In this document: one piece after another, positions 17,601 through 28,572 of the stretch
Numbering within the stretch: the stretch's first letter is position 1
Layout: each line of letters begins with the position of its first letter
Origin: Hyalella azteca
Lineage: Eukaryota; Arthropoda; Malacostraca; Amphipoda; Hyalellidae
DNA: 64,000 bases
Reading direction: 5' to 3'
Assembly: GCF_000764305.2 (NCBI RefSeq)
Contig: NW_025931721.1
Coordinates: forward strand, 22,321-86,320
Notes under the pieces: model-generated
What the model saw: only the letters and a program-made list of their open reading frames with translations
Told to the model about the DNA's origin: nothing
Databases searched by the model: none
Translations under genes and position numbers: made by a program

Positions 17601-20600
17601 CCCCTACCTGCACAGGTGGAGCGAGCACTACGCGCCAGCTTCAACAACCCCTACACCGCCGTGCAGTACCTCGTGGACGGCATCCCCGATAACCTCGGCG
17701 AGGGCGACGCCCCTGCTGAGGGCGGGGACGCCGACGATGCAGGTCTGATACTCAAGCCATCACTCAGGAAATGAATGTGTCATATTGTCCAAATGATGGT
17801 GACACACTTGCATACCCATAGCACCAACGACGCACTAAGGAAATGCATGGGCTATAATGTCCAAATTGAGGCTCACTTTTTGACCCACAGAGTATAAAGT
17901 GGATGTAGCACTGATGCGCTCTTCTGCTGGGACAAAACTGGGTCAGGATGACCCACAAATGTCGTAAAGTTCATTGCTATTTGGACAAGGCCTCTCTCAT
18001 TTCTCTCGGTGCAGTCTCTCGTACATATTTTTGTGGCGTAGATTCAATCAGCAACTGCTGCTGGTGAAGCAAGCTACACAAAATTATTATTTATTATCTA
18101 ATATATATCTCCTTTTTGATCATATGAACATAAATTGTTTTGTATTAAAGTTTTTGTCTTCTATTTTACTAGAAGATTTTTTATTTATTTCCTTTTATGA
18201 ATAATTTCCATATATTATGAAGATTGACCTATTTTCTCCCGTCTTGAATCAAAAGTATGTCCGCTGTTACTTTCCTGTTTATGAAGTTAACACCATCTAT
18301 CGTTTTTTTAATGTTCTAATTAAGATACTATTCCTTTTAAAGTATATTTTTAGCTTGTTCCTCCATCATTGTATTTAGTTGGAATTTTCTTTTGCTCTGC
18401 TCTGATTGTGGGATGCTATCTTGCCGTAATTTTCTTGATAAATTGACTGATTAAATACGCCAGCTGCCTGTACCTAATCTTACCAGCTTCTGTAGCATAA
18501 CCTCTAGCTTATGCAATTATAGTTATTTTAGTGGAATTTATTTTCTCGCGTCATTTTCATTCATTTTGTCATGTGCTTTCAAAAGCGATTGATACGGCTT
18601 GCGATAGGTTGATTCACGGAAACTTCCTGATTTGATAGCTCAATAAAAAACAAATTGTGAATATATCATTAGTGATTACAATAGAAACTTAATCGGAAAA
18701 GACATTATCTGAATTTTTGTATGGCTTAGCTTTAAAGATGTCATCGGACAAATGACGGCCTACATTATGAATTCATTCAATTAGACGATTTTTGATGTTC
18801 AGTTCAACTCGCTGAAGCATATTGATGGGCATGTTGCGATGGCTTGACGTATGATCTTCAAATGAGGTAAAGTCCTTGGACAGTCATTGTAAACAATTTA
18901 TTCAAGACAACTTGCCCTAAATATGTTAACCCACATAACAATCAATTTCCGGTCAGGAACTCGACCTGAAGGGCAAATATGGAACCGGGTACGGAATGCT
19001 CGTTGAGTAGCAATAATGAAATGGCTATTAGAAAAGTACGCCACGACACGAAATCCACGCTGTTCACTTGTCCAATGTGTAGTAGCCATTGACTAGGACG
19101 GACACAAAACTTTATGACCTTGCCTTTCTTATGAAATACCCCCAACCTTTTTCTGCAACATCTGGCTGCTTGGTACGAAATACAAAACAGGAAGTTTCCT
19201 GAATCGACTTTGTATTTCTATTTCTTGATAAGGTTATTTTGTTTTCTTTGGATTGTATGATGAAGTTCTTGTGCAACGCTGATGCTTTTTCATAACTTCT
19301 CAGATTTTATCCTAAGCCTTGATACTCTTGGAACTCCTAGGTTGTCATTTTTGTCGTTTCAACGTTGTTCCTCATTTTTTCTCGTCATAATTTCTGCTTG
19401 GTTTACGTCGTTTTTATGATCTGTTTCTTGGCGACAGTGGATGCTAATTCAATTATTTGTGCTCGTTGTTGTGGATGAAATTTTCTCCTAATTGAGGGCT
19501 CATAGAATATGGCAGGAGCTCTGACAAGATTGTTGTTGCATTTTTTTGTTACTTGATTTGTGTTGTTTCCTGGTTAGAGTTCCATCTAATGGCTGCTAGT
19601 ATTTTTTTTACTGGCTGCTATTTTTTTATTTCTAAATATATAGTATTAGCTTTGATCCCACCTTGGGCGGCACGCACAAACGCCCACAGCCTCATTAATG
19701 CCTCAGGTGACATGGCAGGTGCCCTGGCGGCGGCTGCAGCTGTAGTAGGTGCTGGTGAGGGAGGCGGCGCCGGTGGTGCAGGAGGAAGCGCTGAAGATCC
19801 TCTCGCTTTCCTGCGCAATCAGCCGCAGTTCGTCCAGATGACGCAGATGATGCGCAACAACCCCCAGCTGCTGGATGCGTTCTTGCAGCAGATCAGAACC
19901 ACGAACCCTGGTCTCCTGCAGGTCATTCAAGACAACCAGGAGGCCTTCGTACGCATGATCAATCAGCCACAGTCGACGGGTCAGCAGTGTTTGTTTTTCG
20001 GCAGTTGTTACGAGTGATAAAGACGACCTACCAAAATTATCTTTACATTAGTCTGCCTCATTTATCTCTACATTATCTCTTAATTTATCTCTACACAAGT
20101 CTGCGTTAAATTTTAGTCAATATCTACATGATAATGCTAGTATTAGTGGTATCCATGATACTTCACTAATCTTCCCTTATTACTAAAAAGGAAGAGTCTA
20201 ATAAACTCTGCTTTGACTAAGCCTCTTCGGTCTGCCTTCATTAGCAATGGTGTTCATTACGGTACTTGTAATAACTTCACATTTTGTTTTGTACATCAGC
20301 GGTGCTTTTTTCTGTGGTACGTCTTGCCATTTGTGATAGTCACCGTACTTAAGTTGGTCTCCGATCCCCTTTTGACTTCTTCATAAGTCAACATATCACT
20401 GGAATGTTGAATATTCATTATACGGTAATTATGTGTGAAGTCAATATTTAACAAGTTATATTGGTTTATCATCTTACAAACTTAAGTAGTAGAAGTGATT
20501 TCTGCGTAATTCTGTTTAGAGTTGTGATGGTATGAAGTGCAAATGTTGAACACGAAGGTTCTTATCACTCAGAATACACAATTTTATCTTGACGTAGTTG

Positions 20601-22391
20601 AAAATTTTGACACGGCGTTGATACAAGTGCTGCATATCGAATTATTGCGGCACAATGTTACCGTGGGAAATTTGATTGAAAATTGTCCATGATGTGCTAG
20701 TTTGTTTACGTCAACTTTGTTAGTTGGTGGGAACCTCTTTAGTCTTGAAAAAAGTTTTGGGCATAAATAGTTGATTTTTATTTTTTTAGTTAATTTTGCA
20801 AATTTGTTTTGATTACTTTCTGATGAAGAACGATGTCTTGATATAATTTTGCAATTCGCCTGCTAAAGCTTGCTTCTAAAAATACATGATTTCAGCTACT
20901 ATGAACACGTAGATCGTGATGCAGCTCTTCCTTTTGAGTTGCTTCCTAACCGTGAATATTTTCTCTTCTCGCCTTATAATTTCTATAGTTTCATACACGA
21001 AAAACTCCTACCGTCCAAATGCTGAAGATTTTCCGTTTACTATCCAAAAATCTTTTCCTTACCACCATATAATCTCTTCTTTTACTAAACAAGAACTTAC
21101 CTACTAACGTCGCATAATCTTATTGTTTCCAATCCAAAAATCTTTTCATTTCCTACCGTATTATCTATTCATTTTCTAATCAAGAAATTTTTGCATTATG
21201 CCATATAATCTCTTTGTTTCTTTTCCTAGAATTTTTTTCTCTCCCCACCGAATAATCTCTTCTCTTTCTACTTGTGAATATTTTACTTCTTATACTAGAA
21301 TATTACGTTAACATTAATGTCTTGTTTGCCTGACGTGCTTGCGTGGTATGCAGGCGGCACCGGCGCAGATGCCCCCACCAGCGGAGGAGGTGTCCAAGTC
21401 ACAGGCGGCGGCGGCGGTGGTGGTGGCGGTGGCGGAGGACCGCGTGGCGCGACCATCGTGTTGTCGCAGGAGGATCGCGATGCTATCGACCGGGTACAAT
21501 TCTCTTGCATGTCGTTATAATTATAATATTTAATATTAATAATACTTGGTATTATAATTTCTCTTCATTTTAATCTAAAACAGTTTCTCTTTATCATAAA
21601 ATTTCATAATAAAATGGTACAAGATGGGAAATTTCTTTTATTATGCATGTACGATTGATAAGAGAATGCATTTTGAATTTGCAACTTGTTGAAAGAATGC
21701 ATTTCATGGTCATCAATCGAACTTGCTAATAGAATAGAAACTTCGAGTAATTTCGCACATGATTAATTATTAAAACAAAATTCTCATCATTTTAATTCGG
21801 GCTGCTGATTTCTTGGCAATGATTAGTCATTGGGGAATATGTTTGGGTTTTTCTCCTATTGTAACAAAAGTAAACTGTGAATAAATCAAATTCAATGAAT
21901 ATGAATATATCAAAATCCGATATTTCCATACGGTTCAAGTTGAATACGTTACTTATTTTCTAAGTTTAGTTACCAATATTAGTATTCTTAAAACTCTTAG
22001 ATATTTGAACCGAATAGCAGCAAGTATTATCAAATCTACGTTATGAAGTAACTTCGCTTTAAAGCCTCAGCTATAACCGTGCTCAGTATTTCTCCTGCTT
22101 CGGCTCAATTCCACTCCGAGTTCAATTTGACTGGTGACTAGAGTCTCAGGATGTTTCCAGGTTCCTCATATTGGATTCCTGACATAGCCTATCATATTAT
22201 ATATGATATATATGTTATGATAGTTAATTATGTTTTACTGTTCAATATTAGATAAAGCATTATATTTATTCATTTTTCAGCTACGAGGCTTGGGCAACTT
22301 CCCCGAGGAGTTGGTGATTCAGGCTTATTTTGCGTGTGAGAAGAACGAGAACCTGGCGGCCGAATTCCTCTTCAGTCAGGCCTGGGATTAA
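11547..22391 (+). CDS. Rad23: UV excision repair protein RAD23
   Basis: Eight exons (11547-11615, 15253-15331, 16276-16412, 16967-17212, 17616-17742, 19707-19979, 21354-21493, 22281-22391) join in phase to 393 residues. The ubiquitin-like domain (1-78) has [17 protein letters not shown] and [12 protein letters not shown] Ser/Thr-rich linker follows, then UBA1 (about 160-205, with [19 protein letters not shown]), the XPC-binding STI1-like domain (about 238-300, with [17 protein letters not shown]), a poly-Gly linker, and UBA2 (about 348-390, with [20 protein letters not shown]). RAD23 carries ubiquitinated substrates to the proteasome and, with XPC, recognises DNA damage in nucleotide excision repair. 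Length and domain order match the animal family. The Thr/Ser-rich and Gly12 linkers are variable regions. No disabling change is seen; the introns are loaded with MITEs. Confidence 0.97.
12000..12060. repeat. Dispersed repeat fragment, copy 1
   Basis: Contains CCCACGGTTGGCAGTCCCTC followed by TAGGTACCAGAATCTTTACCCTG. The same sequence recurs at 12949-13000 with one change. Both lie in RAD23 intron 1, on either side of the N gap. Confidence 0.75.
12580..12692. other. Assembly gap (113 N)
   Basis: A run of N inside RAD23 intron 1. It is flanked by the two dispersed-repeat fragments, so unresolved repeats probably caused it. Confidence 0.99.
12949..13000. repeat. Dispersed repeat fragment, copy 2
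   Basis: Second copy of the ACCCACGGTTGGCAGTCCC element at 12000, same orientation. Confidence 0.75.
13162..13339. mobile_element. 182-bp MITE family copy in RAD23 intron 1
   Basis: The ends CATAGTGGTAAAGCAGAG and TTTGGTTTGTCCCTATG form imperfect terminal inverted repeats extended by TTTTTTAGA. Internal GGATACCA and TTAAATCTTGAGTAAATGAG match the solo copy at 33029-33210 in reverse orientation. Confidence 0.85.
14005..14180. mobile_element. Fragment of the GGGTAAACGC-end DNA element
   Basis: Begins GAGTAAACGCACCATATTGC after a TA and continues with AAGCTTGGTCTTAGTTCCATGC. This is the left end of the roughly 900-bp family nested at 28-33 kb. The right part is missing or replaced. Confidence 0.75.
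14252..14686 (+). pseudogene. Transposon-derived zinc-finger-like fragment
   Basis: From 14322 the frame reads [20 protein letters not shown], then [20 protein letters not shown]. This resembles the N-terminal DNA-binding region of a family of hAT-like transposases in animals (C-x2-C ... MGexALxSHxxGxKH). The second Cys of the expected CxxC appears to be Tyr (SCTLYLKDF), so the finger is probably broken. The frame ends after 145 codons without a transposase core. Downstream, GTCATGGAAAAGTCACGG and GGTACGAACCCTGTCTG look like a transposon 3' end. It lies in RAD23 intron 1. Confidence 0.6.
15253..15331 (+). CDS. Rad23: RAD23 exon 2: UBL domain
   Basis: [20 protein letters not shown] then QKLIYA plus one base of Gly. 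Acceptor TTTCCAG, donor GCAG|GTAAGA. It encodes the UBL helix and the GQKLIYAG strand shared by all RAD23 proteins. Confidence 0.96.
15332..16275. other. RAD23 intron 2
   Basis: AT-rich intron. I see no recognisable mobile element or coding. Confidence 0.6.
16276..16412 (+). CDS. Rad23: RAD23 exon 3: end of UBL and linker
   Basis: (G)[20 protein letters not shown] then [20 protein letters not shown]. Phase 1 in, phase 0 out (GCTGTC|GTGAGT). Confidence 0.96.
16967..17212 (+). CDS. Rad23: RAD23 exon 4: Ser/Thr linker and start of UBA1
   Basis: A linker of almost pure Ser/Thr codons (ACC/ACA/AGC) followed by an Ala-rich stretch, then [20 protein letters not shown], the first UBA1 helix. Donor GAGAG|GTGATT, phase 0. 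The antisense Val-rich open frame is a shadow. Confidence 0.95.
17497..17570 (+). pseudogene. Decayed copy of RAD23 exon 5
   Basis: CACAGGTCTAGTGAGTACTG then AGCTTCAACAACCCTACACC and GTGCAGTACCTCGTG match the start of exon 5 (17616 onward), including its CACAG acceptor. It has several substitutions and a one-base deletion in the Pro codon that breaks the frame. It lies about 50 bases upstream of the true exon. Confidence 0.85.
17616..17742 (+). CDS. Rad23: RAD23 exon 5: UBA1
   Basis: [20 protein letters not shown] then [20 protein letters not shown]. This is the rest of UBA1 and an acidic linker. Donor GCAG|GTCTGA, phase 1. Confidence 0.96.
17770..18013 (-). mobile_element. CACTC-end MITE copy, reverse orientation
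   Basis: Carries AACTGGGTCAGGATGACCCA, the reverse of the family core, with inner repeats GTCCAAATGATGGTGACACA at left and TATTTGGACAAGGCC at right. The right end reads CTCTCATTTCTCTCGGTG. A partial inner duplication makes it longer than other copies. Confidence 0.8.
18898..19089 (-). pseudogene. DUF4817-like helix-turn-helix fragment of a DNA transposon
   Basis: The 63-codon minus frame reads [20 protein letters not shown], then [20 protein letters not shown] and [11 protein letters not shown]. The QRxFRxxF...PxRKxIxxWV pattern is that of the DUF4817 domain found at the N-terminus of many arthropod mobile-element proteins. No downstream catalytic region is open. It lies in RAD23 intron 5. 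Confidence 0.7.
19707..19979 (+). CDS. Rad23: RAD23 exon 6: XPC-binding domain
   Basis: (G)[16 protein letters not shown], a Gly/Ala linker, then [20 protein letters not shown] and [20 protein letters not shown] through [10 protein letters not shown]. This is the STI1-like XPC-binding domain. Acceptor GCCTCAG, donor ACGG|GTCAGC, phase 1. Confidence 0.96.
19980..21353. other. RAD23 intron 6
   Basis: AT-rich intron with loose repeats of AATCTTTTC/ATAATCTCTTCTTT between 21040 and 21290. No element recognised. Confidence 0.55.
21354..21493 (+). CDS. Rad23: RAD23 exon 7: poly-Gly linker
   Basis: (G)[16 protein letters not shown], a run of 12 Gly, [18 protein letters not shown]. The end matches the start of UBA2 in other RAD23 proteins (TPQEKEAIER). 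Donor CGG|GTACAA, phase 0. Confidence 0.94.
22281..22391 (+). CDS. Rad23: RAD23 exon 8: UBA2 and stop
   Basis: [20 protein letters not shown] then [16 protein letters not shown] and TAA. Acceptor TTTTTCAG. UBA2 is the stabilising C-terminal UBA. The protein ends three residues earlier than vertebrate RAD23. Confidence 0.96.
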   Translation, partial: LRGLGNFPEELVIQAYFACEKNENLAAEFLFSQAWD

Positions 22392-24716
22392 CAAAGAAGT
22401 TTTGCCACCATCCTCGTAATTAAAGTCATCAGCAGCAGCTATTCCCCATCTTACATTTATCTGCCGCTTTGCCCTTAACTGAAATATTATTGCCTCTGTG
22501 GCATACCAGATGATATTCCTCATACGTTGCTTGACATATAGTGAAATTCATCTGCCGCAATTGTAATTAACTGAATAGGTACGTTTATGATCCCCCCCCC
22601 CATACTTATATTCATCACACGCTGTAGCGTTCCATACTAATATTCATATGCCAGTGCTGCTTGTGGGCGGAAATTCATCCGTTGCTCCTCTTATTTCAAG
22701 GGCTGTGTGACTCTTCTTTTACTTTAATTTCCCTGAAACACTTTAGCTTTTACTTAGTTTGAATTTCCTTTAAATATTGGTTAAATCGTTCATTTCTTCG
22801 TCAAAATTATTGAATGTTACTCTGTAAGCCTTGAGATGTGCAAGTGTTTTTCTTTTGAGTTTTTCTGTCTTCAGTTGAATTCATCATTCATAGAAGTTAA
22901 TAAAGAATTCTTTGTTCATATTTTAAATCTCGGTCTATTTGTTGTGAAAATAAATGACAGGAATTTTCAAAGCACCAAAATGTTCTCATTTTTTAGTCAA
23001 ATATTTACTTGCAAGCTGAACAGTTTCGAATATACTTCGTTGTACCGTGAATTTTCCTTCTAACTGGAGGTTGCAATCTTGACAATTTTGAAAAATCTTA
23101 TTCTGAATATTGTATGGCATTTAATATTGATTTATCTTCATCAAAATAGGGATTTAGTGCTAAAGTCTTACGTCATATCCGGTACTTTTGAAATTCTGTC
23201 GGGTACTTCATCCAATTTAAGCGAATTTTTTTTCATGTCATAGAAATATTTTTGACAATTCTTGAACGAGACACGTTCGTGCAGTAAACTACTGCTCAAT
23301 AGTGCAGCAGTTACCCAAATCAAAGAAGGGCATTATGATTTCGCTATCACTGGTTATGTTGTCGAGTGTACAATAATGCTTGGAATACATCGTACGAATC
23401 ACTCCATTGAATAGGTTGTGCTGTTACTTCAAGATAGCGATCAATAACTTATGTATGTTACAATGTTGAAATGAACATTGTAACCAACGCAGCACTGTTA
23501 CTTAGTAGCATCAATTGTCACGTTTTGCACTAAAGTGGGTTGATGTTATTCACCATCTATACTATAGAATGTGAACTTACGCGTTTCTCCTAAACTACCT
23601 AAACTTTCACGCGACTAGTTACTCAACGGAATTCTTACATAACTTTGCGAGAAACTTGTGTATGGTATTTATCAGGGGCTAATCTCGAGAACACCAGTAT
23701 GAAAAGACCTGCGATCCAAAATGCGATGCACGTGAAATGAAATGTTGGACATTTTTTGTACGAATCGGCGTTTTGATCAAAATAAATATGATTAAATAGT
23801 TCTAAGCTAATTAGCCTTATGGCAGCAGCTCCATTGTGCAAAATCTCGTGCAGGTGTACTTGATATTTAAAATAAAACATTCCCTCTGAATGTGGGCGAG
23901 TGGCAATCAAACATTGTTGGCTGACGCGTGCCTAGAAAAGTCGTGTAGTTACTCGTAAAGATAAACTGGATAGGCCAGATAAAACTAGTCATTATTTCGT
24001 AGTGATGGTACTCTCTGAACACAGGCAAAAGTGAGCTAGTGGCAGTCAAACATTGTTGGCTGACGCGTGCCTAGAAAAGTCGTGTAGTTACTCGTAAAGA
24101 TATACTGGATAGGCCAGATAAAACTAGTCATTATTTCGTAGTGATGGTACTCTGAACACAGGCAAAAGTAAGCTGTTGAGTGAACATGGCCGCGACAAAA
24201 TTGCTTTGTGGAACTCTTAGCACAATGATCCCGCTTTTTATTGAAAGTTGCTCTAGTTCAATCTAATAACACTGATATACGCTCGATCTCCTAGCAGAAG
24301 ATGCAGGAATTTGAAGCTCACGATAATGTGCCGCAGCTGCGGGATATCGTCTTTAAAAACTACATATAAAAAACGTTCTACACTCTGTGTCCATCAATAT
24401 TGAAATAAAGTTCGTGAGCGCACATGAAAGAATGGCCTTGTTTCTACTTATTTCTCGGTCAATGCGTTGACTTAAGAGTTTTTTTCGCGATAGTTTCTTT
24501 GCGTACGGTCGTGAAAACATTGTAATGTACAACTACGCAACATAGTTTGCAGGATTTCTCCTCTCGGAGAAATACAAATCATAACTATCAAGACCTAAAA
24601 ATCATTAAATAAATCCCAGTCCCAGTGTTGACGTCCAGAAAAAAAAAAACATTTCACTGGCACTTGATATACGTCAAGGAGAAATAATTACGATCAGGAT
24701 TTCATACGCAGCAGCT
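22392..24716. other. Intergenic spacer RAD23-RpL36 (tail to tail)
   Basis: Holds the RAD23 3' UTR and AT-rich sequence with no coding. A 139-bp direct tandem duplication lies at 23901-24039 and 24040-24170, with few differences (CATTGTTGGCTGACGCGTGC in both). Eight bases of C at 22592-22600 may be an assembly-sensitive homopolymer. Confidence 0.6.
23901..24170. repeat. 139-bp tandem duplication
   Basis: Two direct copies beginning TGGCAATCAAACATTGTTGG and TGGCAGTCAAACATTGTTGG, both continuing through GGTACTCT...GAACACAGGC. The second lacks four bases of a CTCT repeat. Confidence 0.9.
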
Positions 24717-24953
24717 TTAATGCGCAGCAGCTGCAGCGGCGGCAGCAGCCTTCCTCTGTTGAAGGATGACCTTCTGAAGCTCCTCCCTCTTCCTCTTGGC
24801 ACGGAGGTGGGTGCCCAGTCTCTTCTTGAGGAACTTGAGTGCCCTCTTTTCTCTGGACACCTTCAGGAACTCCATGCACCTACGCTCATATGGGGCGAAG
24901 CCAACAATTTCACGCACGATGTCACGAATGAATTTGTTGTGGGCAGTGATGCG
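24717..24953 (-). CDS. RpL36: RpL36 last exon
   Basis: 79 codons including stop, from [17 protein letters not shown] to KAA and further Ala then His. GCN codon run at the end. The plus-strand open frame here is a shadow. Confidence 0.96.
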   Translation of the reverse strand, partial: RITAHNKFIRDIVREIVGFAPYERRCMEFLKVSREKRALKFLKKRLGTHLRAKRKREELQKVILQQRKAAAAAAAAAH

Positions 24954-25557
24954 CTGAAAAAAAAAGTTCCAACTAATTAACACATAGCCAACCGAATTTC
25001 CGTCAATGTTTCATTTAAAAATAAATATTGGGCACAGTAATTGAGCCTCATGGTCTAACGTTAATGATCTACAACACTGATTGTTGATAATCCAGGAACA
25101 CATTTTCTGGTAAATTTACAAAAGAATGCAATGGATAATAATTTCCATTCTTTGACGTCTCAGGTGTACACAGAAACTTCTAATGCATAAACAAATTCGA
25201 AACACATTTGCTTGGGTACTAATATGTTGAACTCCATCCAGCAAGTGAAACTGCACATGAAGTCAGTAGTGGCCAATTATGATGAAAAATTTTCATCAAT
25301 TAGAATAAGGTTCAATGTTCCACATGCAGAATTTAGACACAAATTTGTAAATTAGTTCAAGCTTTCTGATTTTTATGATGAATTTCAAATATGACAAGTA
25401 AAAAATTCATGGATAAAAATAGCATAAGCATTGTAAAAGAAGCTCAATTGTGAATCAAACTTACTCCTTTCCTGGCGCCATGGCGAGGCTTGAACTTTGT
25501 CTTGGTGACTTTGTGGCCCTTGTTGAGGCCTCGGGCATACTCGAATGGGAGAGGCAT
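24717..25557 (-). CDS. RpL36: 60S ribosomal protein eL36
   Basis: Two coding exons on the minus strand, 25557-25465 and 24953-24717, join in phase 0 to 109 residues. [20 protein letters not shown] starts the protein, and the long second exon carries [40 protein letters not shown] and RAKRKREEL, the eL36 signature. The family is about 100-115 residues, so it is complete. eL36 is a eukaryote-specific protein of the large ribosomal subunit. Donor GGA|GTAAGT, acceptor TTTTTTTTTCAG. The C-terminus is nine Ala and His where most animals have a short basic tail. An acceptor (CTTGCAG) seven bases before the ATG shows at least one upstream exon. Alternative starts are unlikely given conservation from the fourth residue on. 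Confidence 0.97.
25465..25557 (-). CDS. RpL36: RpL36 first coding exon
   Basis: 31 codons, [20 protein letters not shown] then [11 protein letters not shown]. The acceptor CTTGCAG|ACCCACAATG begins the exon at 25564, leaving a seven-base 5' UTR in this exon. Confidence 0.95.
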
Positions 25558-25565
25558 TGTGGGTC

Positions 25566-27842
25566 TGCAAGTTAAAAGTGAAAAATAAATAGACCTATAT
25601 TACAAAAAGTATGATGCATGTAAATCACAATAATGCATAAGCTCAACATATAATAATATAACACAGGCAAGGCTTACTTTACTTTAGTCATAATAAACAT
25701 ATTTTCCATGTTTATGGAAAACTAAATTTCATAGGCTTTGCAACTTGCAAGGAAGGATTTTCCCTACTGGTGTCTTAGCAAATCACCTTTTTATGACATA
25801 CAAAAGTTATATTAAAATAAAAACGTTTTTACTATGTTGAGGTACTTGAAATGTCACAATCACATATTTATTGCCCTCCTTTTTTCATAGTTTAAATTGC
25901 TCAATTTTATAATAGTTAATTTTGCAGACTGGGAAAAAGATGACAAATTTTCAAAATTTCAGTTTAGTGTTTCATGGACTTCAAATTTTAAGCAATTTCC
26001 CAACAGTTTATATTACTTCTTATAAATTTGACACCTAATAAGCTTAGAAATTTTTTGCATTTACATAAAATATTTCATTGATATCTTAATATGTGGTATC
26101 ATTTTTATAAACTTGAAGTGGAAGCCACAAAATTACATATTTGATTTCATTATTTGAACATGCTATACAGCCAAAAACATTTTTGTAAATCAAAATCTGA
26201 AACTTGTAGCCATGAAATTTCAAAAGAGCTTAAAAAATATAGTTTCTAGGATGCTCCATGAAATAGCACTAAAATATTAGTTCAACAATCCAGCAGCCAG
26301 CAATGAAAAATACAAAGAAGTAATGCAATTTTGAATACATTGACCCATACATAATTTTACACAAAACCAGCTAATTTATTATGTAGCCTCAGTATTAGGC
26401 CTTTAATGCCCATTGACAAAATTTTTCTATGTCAAATAGTTTTTGAGTTGTGGGGGTTTTTGTAAAAAAAACGAAAAGTGGTCTAAGTTACCCCGCCGGT
26501 CTAAGTTACCCCATTTTACGGTACATAATATTTTTCAGAATAAAAGTAAAAAAAATCACAAATGGCAAAAATTTAATATATAATTGTTTAGAGGAGCAAT
26601 GATGATTATAAGCACAAGTTGAATAAATTATGTACTATTGATGTGACTTTGACCACAAATCCATTGTTTTTACCAGCAATTTTTGGGAAATATTGCCCAA
26701 TATTCCAGATTGAATTATTAGCAAATTTCAAGAAGCCAAGCTCATATAACTGCAAGAGAATGCCGACAAAAAATATTTGGGATGCAGATATTTAAGAAGG
26801 GAGCATAGTACAGATTTGTAGAATTAATATTTTTCTATGAAAAACTAATTTGCAATCTGATCTGAAATATTTGACAGAATTCTTCAAAGATCCCAAGTAA
26901 GTGTCATGACTCACTACTCCATGATTTTTTTTTTAAATCACAGGCAAAAATGTTATTTTACACAAATTTTACTGAAAAAATCAATCAAGGGACATGGAAA
27001 GCAGGGTTGGAAAATTTGTTTTTTTGCCAAAATATCATGGCTCCAATCCCATATAATTTCAGTAGGTATTAAATCTCGCAGCTCAAATGTCATAAATTTT
27101 TGTGATTGAAAAAAATCATGGTTCACACTTCACAAACTGTCATTTGATCAAATTAACTTCCGCAATCTGCACTACTTTACCATTTGTGCCAAAATATCCT
27201 GCAGAACGTAATTATTGTAATGCTAACAAGTCAACCTAAAAGTTTCGTTGAAGATAGCGCATAGTTGCAGACACGTCAGACTGCATTAACACATGTTCAA
27301 CTTACAGTAAAGACAAATGTTATTGTTGCTGTTTTGACTGTTTCAGGGTAAAATTAGAGATTTGGGGAAACATGTGTATGGACATCGTAAATTGATTCAC
27401 TTCTTGTTAATGGTTTTTCATGGCCAAGATATGGAATTCACGGCTCGAAAAATGGAATCACAGCTCAAAGAAATGGAAATACAGCTGGCAAAGCCATAAA
27501 GCCATAGCTTAAAAAATTCAGTCACGGCTTGCCAAGTAGATATGTTCCATGCCTGCATGGAAGCACGCAACTTTTCTGTCCTCGCAGGTCTTTTATTACT
27601 TATTAGTCTTGTCCACAGGATTCAGTCCAATTTTCCAGTTTGCTTTGTGAGCTGCACTATTTCTAACAGCACCAACATAAATAACTAGGGCCACAAGATT
27701 TCCAACTTGCTAAAATAAGATGATTTTGAAGATTTTTTGATAAAAACTCCTTTTTCAAATAAAAAGGAGTTTGTATATCATGTATTAAAAAAATTGTTGA
27801 GGCAAAGAAAATATCATCTTTGGAAACAAGCATGGAATATAC
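25566..27842. other. AT-rich region upstream of RpL36
   Basis: Probably RpL36 intron 1. I see no coding. At 26473-26520 a doubled GGTCTAAGTTACCCC (one followed by GCC) may be the end of a small mobile element. Confidence 0.45.
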
Positions 27843-27850
27843 CTTTAGAG

Positions 27851-28233
27851 CGGTAATACTTTAGATTAAGTGCATCCCAAAAAGGGTGTTTTTTTAATTA
27901 TATGTTTTTTGGGGTGTAGATTAAGAATCTGAAATCCATTTTTGGCAGTCGGTATTGGAAATTTTTAATGGAACCTGTTCCTAACTGGACCTAACCTGCA
28001 AGATTTTTGTTGATTGGCTAGGTTTTTCCGGCCGCTGGACGGACTCCAAACATAGAAAAAACCTAGCCAATCAACAAAAACCTCGCAGGTTAGGTCCAGT
28101 TAGGAACAGGTTCCATTAAAAAATTTTGATGCCGACCACCAAAAACGGATTTCATATTCTTAATCTACATCCCAAAAAACATATAATTGAAAAAAAACAC
28201 CCTTTTTTGGATGCACTTAATCTAAAGTAATAT
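27851..28233. mobile_element. Foldback (palindromic) element with 8-bp flanking repeat
   Basis: Two arms of about 180 bp are inverted copies of each other: TACTTTAGATTAAGTGCATCC at the left end, its reverse near the right end, and TGGACCTAACCTGC / GCAGGTTAGGTCCA near the centre at about 28040. CTTTAGAG flanks both sides (27843-27850 and 28234-28241), an 8-bp duplication suggestive of hAT-type transposition. Non-coding. Confidence 0.85.
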
Positions 28234-28572
28234 CTTTAGAGCTACTGAAACTAAAAGAACTTTACTGCCATTTTTGGAGCCATGAGATTCCTAGTAGATG
28301 GATTATCTCCTAGAATGAGTAGGGTAAATGCACCATATTCCAACACTGTGGGTAATTCCAACACCCCTCAACCATTTCCTTTATAATAAGCTTGGTCTTA
28401 GTTCCACACATGCGTAGATGGTTGAAATAGTGATGTCATACTTTTGCGTGCAAGATTTCTGCAAAACACTAGGTCTAGCGTAAAATGTTAATATTCACAG
28501 AGCAAAAGTCCAAGTCAGCTTAGTGAGAACATCGAAACATATGAAAGTTTATGTTGTGGTTGTTGTTAATTG

